Translations under genes and position numbers: made by a program
The notes under the pieces: model-generated
Told to the model about the DNA's origin: nothing
What the model saw: only the letters and a program-made list of their open reading frames with translations
Database searches by the model: none
Shown: positions 43,635-54,829 of the stretch, piece by piece
Numbering within the stretch: position 1 is the stretch's first letter
How the letters are laid out: each line of letters begins with the position of its first letter
NCBI GenBank assembly: GCA_033297075.1
Contig: MU858207.1
Coordinates: 25,447-89,446 of the forward strand
Direction: 5' to 3'
DNA: 64,000 nt
DNA from: Rhypophila decipiens
Lineage: Eukaryota; Ascomycota; Sordariomycetes; Sordariales; Naviculisporaceae

Positions 43635-44270
43635 CTACTGCAGACCATATTCCTCAAACTGAGGTCGCTTAAGGAGCATGTAGGTCTCACACCATCTATC
43701 TCTGTTCTCGCCCGGTGTGGTCATTTTCGTTTCTGTCCCTGCGCGCAAAGTCCAGCCCGCCTTCTCGGCCGACTGAACAATCTGCTTGGGAGTCAGGCCA
43801 CATCTCAGGTTACGGCACGAAGAATGATCACCGAACGACTCGAGTGCGTTGATGGCCAATGCTGTAAGAACGTGCGGCATCCCCTCCGGACGCGACGTCG
43901 ACATGGCGAACTCGGCAATGAGAATCGATCTTGTTCGCCCTACGGCTGCCTGAAAGATGTCACTGAGGGCAGTGGGGTCTAACAAGTACCAGACCGACTG
44001 GGTCAGGATAATATGGTCAAAGTGGATGGGCATCCTTGGCGTATTCGAGGGCCCTATTCTGGTCTGCTGGTAAGGCCAAGTTGCCGCAGGTAGCCATCCC
44101 CGTCGGGCCGGACAAAGGTACTCGGGGGACCAGCCGGAGAGACCTTGATGTGATCCTGTGCGTCTCCCAGAGGTGATGTACCATAGTCCCGCGGGATCGA
44201 GGGCGACGACGTGTCCGGATGGGCCAGCGGCACAGTGAAGTCGCCTTGGCCGCAGCCAATCTCGAGATTG
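43635..44270 (-). pseudogene. Decayed class I SAM-dependent methyltransferase
   Basis: Methyltransferase blocks are present but in different frames. Motif I (LEIGCGQGDFT, 44266-44234) is in one frame. The next block (GPSGHVVALDP, about 44225-44192) is in a second. DYGTSPLGDAQDHIKVSPAGP (about 44190-44130) returns to the first. The long C-terminal part (HFDHIILTQSVWYLLDP to KRPQFEEYGLQ, ending 43635) is in the second. No splice signals can fit between blocks that are only a few bases apart, so small indels are the simplest cause. A TAA lies just upstream of motif I in its frame, and no clear N-terminal exon is seen. Intact relatives are single proteins of about 270 aa with these blocks in this order. 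Function, when intact: methyl transfer to a small molecule, substrate unknown. Confidence 0.6.
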
Positions 44271-45224
44271 TGGTATTAGGTGCAATGGTTCAGAATTTGA
44301 CAAGGTTCTGGTGGTGTGTGATCGATGCGAGATTATGCGATGAGTCCGAGTATGGGCTTCGATGGAGGAGGAAGGGGGCCAGTTCCCCAGCACTGCGAAG
44401 AGCGTTGGGGACAGAGCTTGTGGGGCCCATTATTCGGTCATCGTTCGGGCTCTTGTACTGTCTCTTCTTCAGCTGGTGCTTTGGGAGTCCTTTTGTATTC
44501 TGGACATAATCACAGTAGTGAGGAGGACCTGGCTGGGCCGGCTGAACATGAACATGGCATCATCCATATCCGGCACTTGGCAGAGCATTGCATGCGGGTG
44601 ATTCAGCTCGGCCTGGCTAAATTCGAGAGTATGTGCTTGCGTGCTTGCCATGTACACAGTCGAGAGGGACTCTACGGTTCTCAAGATAATAATACAAAGG
44701 CTGGGTATCTGGTGATCTCGGTTGTGTTGATGCTTGTTGCAAAGGAGCAGTTTGTATTAGGGGGGCAAGGAAACGGAAAGAGGACAGAACAGAAGGGACG
44801 ATAAGATAGAATCGACGAGCAAGCTGTAGAGAGGGCTGGTATAAAGTTACTTATCATGTGTTCGTCCCTCTCTTTGCGCTTGATATCAATCACGCACCCT
44901 ACAGATGCAGGCATTCTATCCAACTTGAAGTTTAAGCAACAAAGCCTGAGTGCAACCAGAATGTTCGGGCTTTCGGTATTTTTTTCCTTGTTCCCATGGA
45001 GTCAACTTTTAGGTTTACTCTCCAGTAACCCACACTCTATGAGTCTAATTCCATATTTTCCCATACAAACCATACATTTCCCTTCTCCTCTTCAGGTTAT
45101 TTCCTCCCTACATTTCCTCGCCTACCAATTACTACTCTCCAGTGCATCACATCCAATTCTATCCCAAACCCGCCCTTTATCTTCTATCGCGAGTTCTCAG
45201 ATCATCCTCCCTATCGACAACGCA
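44271..45224. other. Intergenic, nothing recognised
   Basis: May include the remnant N-terminus of the methyltransferase (a basic His/Arg-rich frame near 44300-44390) but nothing I can align. Pyrimidine-rich towards 45050-45190, upstream of the next gene. Confidence 0.45.
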
Positions 45225-45725
45225 ATGGCTTCATTTTTCAGGAACTCATTACTAAACTACTCATTCCTCCGCAACATCAAAGAGGTCGCTATCCGGATAA
45301 GGAGGGTCGGCTTCACCACTATCTTGGACTAACACGAAGATCAAGAAACAATTCAGAAGAATTACGAGGATGAAGTGATATCCCTCGAGGGTCGGCGCAG
45401 AAGCGACCTCGTATCATGGATTGACTGGTCATATGAAGTATTGCAGCGATATCAGGCTGAACGGGGTGCGGAAAGAGACCAAGACGAAGATCACATGGAC
45501 AGTGACGATTTCATGGCAAAGCTGCGAAGAAATAACCCGGGGACAGACGAGGACCAGCTTCAGGCTATACATGACGGAAAAAGACTGATGATGACGACCT
45601 ACCACGAGGGGCGTCGGAAGGATATCGAATGTCTACAGGAGGAACTCGCCCAGATGGAGAGGTTGGAGAGGCATGAATATGTGCGGAGACGAAGGGCCTC
45701 GAGGAAACGTACTTTCCCAGGCTGA
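45225..45725 (+). CDS. Small charged hypothetical protein
   Basis: One frame runs from ATG 45225 to 45725 but contains TAA at 45330-45332. A 51-nt intron 45306-45356 removes the stop in phase. It has a poor donor (GTCGGC) but a good branch site (GGACTAAC) and acceptor (TTCAG). The spliced product is about 149 aa. The first 27 residues are hydrophobic-basic (FFRNSLLNYSFLRNIKEVAIRIRR), and the rest is Arg/Glu-rich helix (ECLQEELAQMERLERHEYVRRRRASRKR). Either this is a small gene with a weak intron or a nonsense-carrying remnant. No family recognised. Confidence 0.4.
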
Positions 45726-46444
45726 GTTCTTTGCAAGGCCGTAACGAAGCCAATGCCCTGGTCTCGGATTCGGCCGAGTCGAGTCTCTGGATGCCAGAGT
45801 GAACAGCCACGGTACTAGAGGATCGCAACTGAGGGACAGAGTGCGAGTTAACCACATCAGCACTGGGTAGTACACCAAGACACTTTTTCGTGGGGAAATT
45901 GGGCTTGTTAGTTCTATTTAGCATTGCCTGGTAGAAGTACCACGGGTCTTCTGATATCATTGCTAGATATGCTGTCTTTATTTGCGAGCACAAATCTGCC
46001 CAGTTTTCGGTCCATTGATGTGTGTTGAACGGATCAGACGATGGACCAACTGTGTTGATAGACGTGGATGGCCAAACTGGCCATTCAGAGCCCTGACATG
46101 AGTCAAGACGGTCCCAAAGCCAACATCACCTGCGTCATTAGCGGCATGTCCATTCACGTGGCAGAATTCGACTAACCGCCATTTTAGAGTTTCACCTCTC
46201 TCTCCATTCCACTCCGGTCCTCCCCCCGAAGCAAAAAACCCCCACCTCACCACATCATCAAGTGTTTCCTACTCCGTGCCTTCCCTTCAACCAAGTCCAG
46301 CAGCGTAACCACTTCGGTGGCTGTATTACCGAGTTTCTTCAACTGGTTTGTATCTACCATTCGCACACACCTTCCTTGATCTTCAACACCGCACAACACT
46401 GACACGCGACCAGGTCATCACCTCCGACCTCAACACCGTGAGCC
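45726..46444. other. Intergenic, nothing recognised
   Basis: Frames here are antisense or fragmentary. The end is the promoter and 5' leader of the MYND gene. Confidence 0.5.
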
Positions 46445-47237
46445 ATGGCCTCGACATCCAAGTCGCCCACCGTCGAGGAGGACTGGGAATCCGCCTCCAG
46501 CGTCAGCTCGCACGACGACGAGTCCGCACCCAAACCCGAACCACCAAACAACCCCGTCTGCCATGTCTGCAAGAACCCCGCCAGCAAAGACAAGCCCCTC
46601 TTAAAATGCGGCGCCTGCAAGAGAACACCCTACTGCTCGCGTGAGTGCCAAAAGGCCGACTGGCGCATCCATAAGAACATTACCCGCCCCAACCACCGTC
46701 CCTAACAAAACCCCGCCCAAGGGCCTCGACCAACCCATCGAGAAACCCTTCACTCGCCTCAACAGCGGGACTTACCTGCACGACCGGCCCGAAAAGGACG
46801 TCTTTCGCCTGCTGATCGACGTTTATCGGATGCGCGTAGAAGACGAATACAAATTCGCGGGGGACGTCGACGAGGATAGTATTTACTCTGGTAACCAAGG
46901 CATGGACGGGACCCAGGGGTTCCGCAGGTTCTTGAAGAAGGCCGAGCACAGAAAGAGGAATCTCCTGCCGGACTGGTGGAGCGACGCCAAGAGAGAAGAG
47001 TGTATTCGGTTTGGTAAAACGGGCGGCGGGAAGTGGTCTCGGTTGAACCGTGCAGTCGAAAAGAGTGATATCATTGAGCACTATGGTGATACGCAGTTTC
47101 CCGCGCAGTTGAGAATGCTTGGCGAGGCCGTCTATGGGAATGTCCCTTGGGTCGGCGGGGCGAGTGCTGCTGAGAACGGGAGGATGATGCAGGCTTTGGA
47201 GGAGAAGGGCGGCTATTTGATGCGTCTGTCGGGGTAG
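46445..47237 (+). CDS. MYND-type zinc-finger protein with an apparent frameshift
   Basis: The N-terminal frame from ATG 46445 encodes an acidic Ser-rich leader and a full MYND finger: CHVCKNPASKDKPLLKCGAC, then YCSRECQKADWRIHK, where MYND fingers recruit proline-rich or corepressor partners. This frame stops at 46705. The rest of the known mould protein (PPKGLDQPIEKPFTRL, then DRPEKDVFRLLIDVYRMRVEDEYKF and VEKSDIIEHYGDTQFP, ending 47237) continues in the next frame. The shift falls between the HK of the finger and about 46720. No GT-AG pair could join the frames without deleting conserved residues. So either one base is missing in the sequence or the gene is broken. A joined product would be about 264 aa. 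The neighbour is a SET-domain gene on the same strand. Confidence 0.7.
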
Positions 47238-47772
47238 AATATTTTGAACAAAAGGAAGAGCTAAGCCCAGTCAAGTTTACAGAGGAGTTGGGATATGTGG
47301 GGGGTTTCTTTTGCCCTTCACATCCAAGGAATCACTCAAACAAGCGAGTTGTCATCCTCCTTTGTCTCTCTTTACCAATGTGCAATCGGAACAGGCTCTG
47401 ACTGTGGGGGCCGATTCAGGTGCTGTATCAGATCCACGTGCTTGGCAAACAATGCCACCTTTCTCGTCGTCATCCCATTTCCGGAGAGCCTCAAAGCTTC
47501 GCGGCTGATATCGACATTCAGTGTATCAGTTGGTCTAGCTGAAACGCCCTGGTGGTATAGACTGGTGATTAGCCTGTAAGGCACCATGTCATGGACAGAT
47601 CCAAGACGTTGCCTGGCTGGTGAACCGGAGGATTTAACCGCAGGAAGAGAACACATAATGGCAGGCCCGGACACAAATCAAGGGCCAGACAAAAAAAGAA
47701 AAGAAGCAACATCATGTCCACATATTACACAAACTCACAGCAATTATAGAAGAGGTAAAGAGATAAGGCACC
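47238..47772. other. Intergenic, nothing recognised
   Basis: 3' flank of the MYND gene and promoter of the SET gene. No conserved frame. Confidence 0.5.
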
Positions 47773-49514
47773 ATGGTCGTCCTCATCTCCGCCGGCCTCC
47801 TATTGGTGATACTGCTCGTCATAATCTCACCAACAGCCGAAGGGGCCGACTTTGGCGACTTTTACGACAAACTTGGGGATGGTCAAGATCGAGTAGAATC
47901 CAGCAACAGATTGGGAGGGTTTCTCAGTGTGCTCCCAGACCGTCAGACTTGCGCAGTCCTCCTCGATGACGAGAATGCCAAACACAGAGAGTGGACACCA
48001 TGGTCATTCCCACCCGTCTGTATACCACCAGAAGATGAGTCGGGAGACCTGTCTACGCCGGGATCGTCAGCCGGGAAGTTGTGCACATACACCGTGTTTA
48101 CTTTGCGCGGGGGGCCGGGAATGAGTCTCGTCACAACCCCCGAAGTCGCGTCCAGCATCGCCGCCAACCTGCAAGACCCCGATATTGCCATGCTGGAACG
48201 AGAACGGGGAATCCCATTTGCCCCTTCCTTTCAACCTTTACAGCTGCCGTATAAGCTCAGGTCCATACCGGGCAAAGGAACCGGGGTCGTGGCAACCGCT
48301 CCCATCTCCAAGGGCCAAGTGCTGATGGTTGAGACACCGATCCTGCTTGAACTCGCAGACCTCGGGCCATGGAACATTCGGGGAATCTTTGAGCTGTTGC
48401 AGCACGCCGCGGTCCGGCTTCCAAAAACCGATCGAGGCCGAATGCTGAACTTGACTCGAGCGGGAAAGGCGTATATCGTGCAGGATGTGATGAAGACCAA
48501 CTCCTTCCAAGTAAATGTCGGCGGGGTGCACCACTCCGGGTTGTATCCGGATATCGCGGTATGTTGGTCGTCCGCTTTGGTGCATTCTGGTTCGTCAACG
48601 ACTGACAAACAAACCACTTCAACGTGCAGCGGATCAATCACGCCTGCAGCCCCAAGTGAGTGAAGCGTTTCCTCCATACCCAAAACGCAGACATGCATGA
48701 GAAACTGACAGCAAACGCGCCAGTTGTTTCACGCGCTACTCCCCCACGACGCTCGCGATGGAGGTGGTGGCATACACCGACATCCAACCAGGAGAGGAGC
48801 TCTCCGTTAGCTGCAAGTTGAACGCCCTCTTTTCCCTCTCCACCACCACACTCCTCCAGATCCACCTCACAACGTCCTCGAGAAGGGAAGCTGCATGAAC
48901 ACCAGACGGGGACGGTCATGCACATGATAATTAATCTGCAGACAACCGAACAAACTTACTAACGAGCACTCCACCACCATTACGGTTTACCCCATCCAGA
49001 TCTGCCCCTCAACTTGCACTACCGTGAGCGCCAAGAAACGCTCCTCCAAAACTGGGGCTTCACGTGCAGCTGCTCGCTATGCAATAACCCGGCGGCGGCG
49101 GCCGGGGCCGAGGGAAGTGGAGACAGAGATGCCGTGTGGGCGGCCCGCAAAATCTCGGACCGAAGACGAGCGCGGATTGGAGACATCCTCGAGAACCTGG
49201 GAAAGACTGCGCCAGGAAAGTTGACGGTGCAAGCTGTGCAAAATGCAGTGGCAGAAATCGAGGATGTAGCGGAGAGGGAGAGGTTACATTCGCAGGTTGG
49301 CGATTTATATAGTATGATTGCTGATGTGTGTGTTGAGAAAGTTTTGGAGAAGAGCGAGGGGGGCACAGCAGGATTGATTGAGTTGGCGCGGGAACTCGCG
49401 AAAAAGTCGGTGAGGAAGAAGAGATATTATGCCGGGGTGGATAGCGAGCGGACTGCCATTGCTTTGGAGAAGTTGGAGAGATTGGAGAGGATGGTGGTTG
49501 CGGTGAGGTCGTGA
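47773..49514 (+). CDS. SET-domain protein with signal-like N-terminus and a GC-AG intron
   Basis: Exons 47773-48558, 48630-48655, 48724-48812 and 49000-49514, giving 471 aa. The N-terminus is a hydrophobic signal or anchor (MVVLISAGLLLVILLVIIS). The SET core begins at PGKGTGVVATAPISKGQVLM. RINHACSPNC is the knot motif (its first part in a 26-nt exon). GEELSVSY is the catalytic Tyr block. GFTCSCSLC is the post-SET Cys cluster. The Tyr codon is completed only by using a GC donor (GCAAGT at 48813) with the CCAG acceptor at 48999. Every GT alternative there is out of phase. SET enzymes methylate lysine; fungal members of this group with a leader peptide are uncharacterised. Substrate and compartment unknown. 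The C-terminal part is helical. Confidence 0.85.
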
Positions 49515-50740
49515 GGAAGGAAAGGAATGTCGCTCCTAGCTTCCGTAAAAAAGCCAGAACAAAAACAAACCACCTGCCCAGTTTCGATTGGTGATCATCC
49601 CAGCGTTGTGGAGGAGAGGGCGATGGACTGGAGTGACTGGCTGTGGAGCGGTGAAAGAAAAAATTCCGGTGGCCGGGAGCTCCACAAGGGTCGGGGCCCT
49701 GTGGGGTTCTTTCGTTGGGCCCCCGGGTCACGTCACGCTGATGATGAGGGCCGGAGGGGAAAGAGGGTCGGGGCCCTCCCTTCCCTTATTTTTCGATGGG
49801 AAGCATTTCTATCATGAAGCCAGTGACTTAGAAGCAAGGCAAAACATGTGCAACAGATAACGGGAAAAGAGAATAACGTTATCGTACAAATTGACCAACC
49901 ATTCACTGCTTGCTTATTGATAAATATGCAGAGCCCAACTTGGTGCATGAAGCAATGGGTTGGTGCCCACAGAGTCCCGGCCCTCTTTTGGAGGCGGTGG
50001 GTGGGAAAAGGGCCAGGAACCTCTTTCCCTCTTCCCCAGGGTCACAGGTGACCATGACACAAGCAATTTAAACTGGGTCGCGAGATACGAAGGAGTTGAA
50101 TACAACCAACGGGGTAAGGCCTGTTAATTAGTGCGATAAGACGTGCATTTATTATATCCAATACCACAATGGAAGAAAAGGACGGCAAATGGTGAAATTT
50201 TCTGCGAACTGACTTTGTTTCTCCCTTCTCTGCAAGGAACTGCTTTTTGTCGCATTCTGCTGATGTGATACGGGTTACGGCAAAGCAAGGACTCACACAC
50301 GTAAAAGACTGGTCCTCAGTTCTCGACGGCCCAGACCCTTTTACCAAGGACCCCCGTCGCTCACGTGCACCAGGTCTGGCGCTGAGTTGGCAACTCCGCC
50401 GTAAGTGGTGGTGCTCCACTGTCACACTGCAAAGTGCATCGCGACTTCTCTTTTTTGCTTGGTTCTTCTTCCTCTTTTCTTTCCCCACGCGGGCACAGGA
50501 TACCCGGATTTGGCTTTGAGAAATCGCGACCCTGCTTTTTGCCGTCATATACCCCACTAGATTGTTCCACCTTGACCAACCATCGCCTCGACCACCATAC
50601 ACTTTTGACTCTTATCTCGCTCTTGGTCCTCAATTGATGCCTGTGAGATACATCTCTGCGCCAATATTCTACATCTTACATACCAATTTTTTTTTACCGG
50701 CACCTGACCTGTTAAGGCTTCAACTTCAAGTATCTCAAAT
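49515..50740. other. Intergenic, nothing recognised
   Basis: Several GGGCCC-type GC-rich patches (49690-49790, 49975-50040) but no gene. Frames on both strands lack motifs. The end is a pyrimidine-rich leader to the next gene. Confidence 0.5.
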
Positions 50741-53415
50741 ATGGATGGCCTGGGTGATGACCCGTTTACCCAACAACTCCTCCAAGAAATACAACAAAAA
50801 ATTGCGAGCGAAACGGCTCGGCATACTGAGAGACTCGAGGGCGAACGGGCCGATATCGAGCGGCGGATCAAAGAACGGAATGTCGAGATCGGCTCAAACC
50901 TGGACATGATCCAGACATGCCTCTCTACCATACGCGAAGCAGAAGAGGCAAACGCAGCCCTAGCGCAGCAAAATGTCGCCGACGAGCAGAGGATGGGCGA
51001 GATTGGCAGGATCATCGAAACGGCCGCCAAGGAGAGACCACAGCAACTTCTTTCTCACCTCAAATCTAAGCTGACCACGCCAGCGACACCCAAAGGCAGC
51101 ATTGACGAGATCAGTCCGGCACCCAAGGCCAGCATCGCCGAGATCAGTCGACCCCAACCAAAGGCGGCCGTCCATCTTACCAGTGACGATGTGGCCCGAA
51201 AGCGAAAGTCGCGTACAGACTCGGAGCTGTCGGTGTCGTGTTTTGACTCGGCGCGATTGGTGCCCGACTCGGATCAGCCCCAGGCTCCACCGCTTGCTGT
51301 ACGGCGGTCAGGCCGTTCGGTCAAGCCAGTGGAACATTTACTCGATACCTACTTTACCGAAGAACCTCCGACACGTATCAAGGTATCAGAGTCCCCGACG
51401 TTCCCGCTAACCAAAGAGGAGAAGGCAAGGACCAAGAAGCGTGCCCCCGTGGAACGCGACGATCCGAGTCACCAAGACCAGAGCCCTCCGCCAAAAAAGA
51501 AGGTCAAGAGGGAATCGAGTATGCATGTTGCACTACCCAAAGAGGAGGTCCTGTCCGGGCCCAGCCAAGATGAGCTTTCACTCCCACATGCATCCATCGC
51601 TCAGACTCAGGATCCCCGTCCCAAAAAGAAGAAATCTTCGAAACCCAAGAACACTCCCAAGACGGAATCCGAGGACGAAGAGAAGGTCCCAGTCCAGAAG
51701 ATGATGCCGGATCCAGTTGTGGGCCAGGTCTACCAGATAGAATGGTGTCGAAAGCCTTGGACGGCAGTCGTTCTCCCTACTGGAGACTTGGGCGAGGTGG
51801 GCATGTCTGGGATTTTGACTGACACGGGATTTGCACCGCCCTGGCCCGGATGCTACCGACTCTTCAAACCCCGAAACGCCGAACCTTACATGGGCTTCAA
51901 GTTTGACTACAGAGACGGCAACACGCGCAGTCACCTGAGAAAATACCCCATCATGTACCTTGAGGAGGAAATGGTTGTGCCAATCGATCCAGCCACCAAG
52001 TTCGAGCCGCCAAAGTATAAAAAGGGCAAATATGCGGCCTATGACTGGGTTAGAGCCGACCAGCTCAAGCCGTTTGACTTGAACGATCCCGAATCACGCA
52101 AGCTCAAGGGCTTCAAAACCACCAAATCCTTCATGAGAAGACTGGACAAAATCAGGGGTGAGTCACGGTCAGATTGCTACGGGTATCCCATTCCCTCGAG
52201 CGCTGCCTCGCCTTCGTCCACTGCGCCGGCTGATACCCACTCAAGAGACGGATGTGGAGGCGGCGCTGAAGGGGATGCAGGTGAATTGAGTTCAGCTCTA
52301 ACTAACATCAATCTGAATTAGACATCAAGGCAGAAAGCCGCACAACTACTAGCACGGGCAGAGACGCGATCCAAGGACTGGCCGACATCATTATCAACGA
52401 CAACGAGGACGACAGCGACTACTACGAGGAAAGTTCGGGCCAGAGCGACAACGATGAACAAGATGATGGGAGTCCGGGTGATGTTGATGGCGATGGCGAC
52501 AGCAGCGACGAGGAGCCACGTCGCATGAGCCGGGGAGTCCGCAGACGGGGTCCATCGGGCCGAAGCCAATCCAGGCGCAGCACTTCGAGGCCCAAGTCAA
52601 CCTCTCGAGCACCAAAGGCCACCCAATGGTCAGGACAGCACGCCCAGGCACAGTTCAAGCCCGTCTCGGATGCCGAATCGGAATCGGACCTGACGTCGGT
52701 CTCAGACGAAGCCATGTCAGCCGGCACAGCAAGTCCTCGGAGAGATGCCTCACCTGTCCTAGGCAAAGTCGCAATGAATGACGCCAAGGTGTCTGGAAAA
52801 CCTGGGACCGGGACGGGTGATTCAGGGAAGGCCAAGAGCAAGGCATCAGATCCCCAGATGCGGCAGTTGATGGGAAGTTCGGCCCCTGGCACCATGAAAC
52901 CTGCACCTGTGGAGGTCGCGCGGGCCCAGTCCCTACTGGTACCGACGAGTTCTGCTGGGACCGACGCTCTGGACGGACTCGCCACTGCCGCTGTCGCATT
53001 GGCGGGCCAAAGCAAGGCCGTTATGCCGCCATCGGGGTCCGGGGCGCCAATCACGGCTCACTCCCGTCAGTCCTCTCGGTCAGACTACCCGTCGGCTCCG
53101 GCCAGTCCGCTTCTACCCCCGCCACATGCAGGTGCCCACAAGATGCGGATGGAGAATTTCTTGCGGCCCGGCCCCACGCCTCCCGTCGATAGAAGGGATA
53201 GTAACTCGCCAACGACGATGGAGTATGGCTCTTACCAACAACCTCGCGATTTTGGGGCTCCAATAGGACGGAGAGCTCCCGATATCATGGATAGGGATAG
53301 AGGCATGTCTGTCAGCTCGATGCAAGCACCACTGACCCCTATCAGCCGGGAGTCTAGCTCAAATGGCCACGCAAGGAAATCCTCGAGCAGTTTTGTTAAT
53401 AGAATGGTCAACTGA
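50741..53415 (+). CDS. Large basic, probably nuclear protein
   Basis: Exons 50741-52157 and 52322-53415 (GTGAGT...AATTAG), 836 aa. The first 110 residues are coiled coil (ETARHTERLEGERADIERR). A Ser/Pro/Lys-rich linker follows, with several nuclear-localisation-like motifs (ARKRKSR; PPPKKKVKRES; PRPKKKKSSKPK). A folded region at about 325-470 (VGQVYQIEWCRKPWTAVVLP, then CYRLFKPRNAEPYMGF, ending FMRRLDKIRG) may be a chromatin-reader-like domain; I cannot name it. An acidic tract (DNEDDSDYYEESSGQSDN) and a long disordered Ser/Pro/Gly tail complete it. Role in chromatin or nucleolus is an inference from composition. The long second intron position is supported by phase and the strong donor. Confidence 0.75.
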
Positions 53416-53752
53416 TTGACGTTTAGTCTAGTTAATCCATCTCTTCCAGCTACCAAGGGCACAAAAGAGATCTCGGTATTTTCGAAGACTAGTGCCTGCA
53501 GTGGCGTCTGCTTATCAGGCCTCTAATTCTATTACAATTAATAACAATCTGACTATTGACTGTTCGGGGTTCGGGGTTCGGTAGCTGGTAGCGTGGCTGA
53601 GTGCCAAGTATAAGGTCGAGATATGGCTAAGGTAAATAGGTCCCGACACTTTCCGCCTCGGGTTAGGTTATCGAGCAAGAACGGTACCAAGAAACAGCCA
53701 ATCACTTCGCGACTCTGTCGACTGAACTGAAATCTGGAGACGAAGGGATATC
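53416..53752. other. Intergenic with a short GGGGTTC repeat
   Basis: About two and a half copies of TTCGGGG lie near 53562-53581. Otherwise nothing recognised. Confidence 0.45.
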
Positions 53753-54241
53753 ATGGGCCGGCCGGACGATCTGCTTCTTCGAGAAATTGGTGCCCTGGCC
53801 CATCTATTCAGTGGGAACTATGCACAGGCGTTGCGGATGTTTGAGTCCATGTGTGACCGGTGCAGGGAGTACGAGGGGGAGAGCCATTGCCGGCAGTTTG
53901 TCCTTCGGGCTAAGGAGGGGCTGGCCATGGCAAGGGGGGTGGTGGGGATCGGAGAGACGGAGCACGAGTTCCGGCTTGTCATTGACTTGGAAAAATGCCA
54001 TCTCGGCGAGGAGCACCCCGATATTTATACAACGTACCACCGGTTTGCGATGGTACTAGCAACACGGGGCAGGGTGGAGGATGCGCAGCGGTGGTACTCT
54101 CAGGCTGCAAAGGGCCGGAAAGAGAGGCTTGGTCCGGACCATCCTCTTACACGACATTCGGAGAGGATGGTGGTGGAGGTGGCGGACACCGTTTCTTCAG
54201 CTGCATTGGGAACAGGAGTGGCGGGAAAAGTGGGGGAATGA
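53753..54241 (+). CDS. Short tetratricopeptide-repeat protein
   Basis: 162 aa, no intron. The two helical-pair units match the kinesin-light-chain-like TPR found in fungal NLR-type proteins. One reads HPDIYTTYHRFAMVLATRGRVEDAQRWYSQAAKGRKERLG and continues into PDHPLTRHSERM; I give it only in outline: a G-E-E/P-D-HP turn, then the AxxL...G...A...Y pattern. The N-terminal helices (GALAHLFSGNYAQALRMFES) form a first unit. Such repeats bind proteins. The protein is short for the family, whose members usually carry a P-loop NTPase before ten or more repeats, so it may be a fragment of a former NLR-type gene. No upstream NTPase is present. Confidence 0.6.
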   Translation: MGRPDDLLLREIGALAHLFSGNYAQALRMFESMCDRCREYEGESHCRQFVLRAKEGLAMARGVVGIGETEHEFRLVIDLEKCHLGEEHPDIYTTYHRFAMVLATRGRVEDAQRWYSQAAKGRKERLGPDHPLTRHSERMVVEVADTVSSAALGTGVAGKVGE

Positions 54242-54829
54242 TTAGTAGAGGGCATCCGATCGGAGGATAACGAGACGAGCTGCTGCCGTGCGGTTGTTGG
54301 AAATACCTTAGGCAGCATATAAGAATAGTCGACCGGGGATGCTCGGAGGAATATATTGATGGTAATTATGGCTGGCACTCGAACTTGACGGACTATACGG
54401 AGTTTATGAAGTCAAACGCCGCAGGGCTGGATAGTTACTGTTATTTCGAAGTCAGGTTAGCCATCGGGAATTTCATGTTCGGAGGACTCACAAACAACGT
54501 GTTGTTGTTTGGTTAATGCATGGTTCCCTCCGTAATGTGCCCTGTCAGATCACTTATTCAACTTGTATGGCACCCATAATCGGGTGTGATATGCCGAGCA
54601 TCAGTAAAAGGAACGAATGAAAAGAAGCAGCTTACGTGAGATTTTAATGGCAACCAACGCCAAGATGTCGATCAAGAGGTCCCAACCGGTTTTGAGGACA
54701 GCACATATACCCAAGACGTCCTCACTTCCAGCTGACTGTTTCCACTCGAGTTCTTCATCCCCGAGAACACCAAGAGGAATTTGTGGAATCCACCCCGAAC
54801 ACAAGATCATCTAAACGTGCCAATTTAAG
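54242..54829. other. Intergenic, nothing recognised
   Basis: No conserved frame. A single short frame at 54617-54814 has no motif. Confidence 0.5.

Noticed and set aside
49060..49731. 223-codon minus-strand frame
   Set aside because: Overlaps the last SET exon in antisense; Pro/Ser-rich without motif.
52422..53054. 210-codon minus-strand frame
   Set aside because: Antisense of the large nuclear-type protein; the sense frame joins in phase to exon 1.
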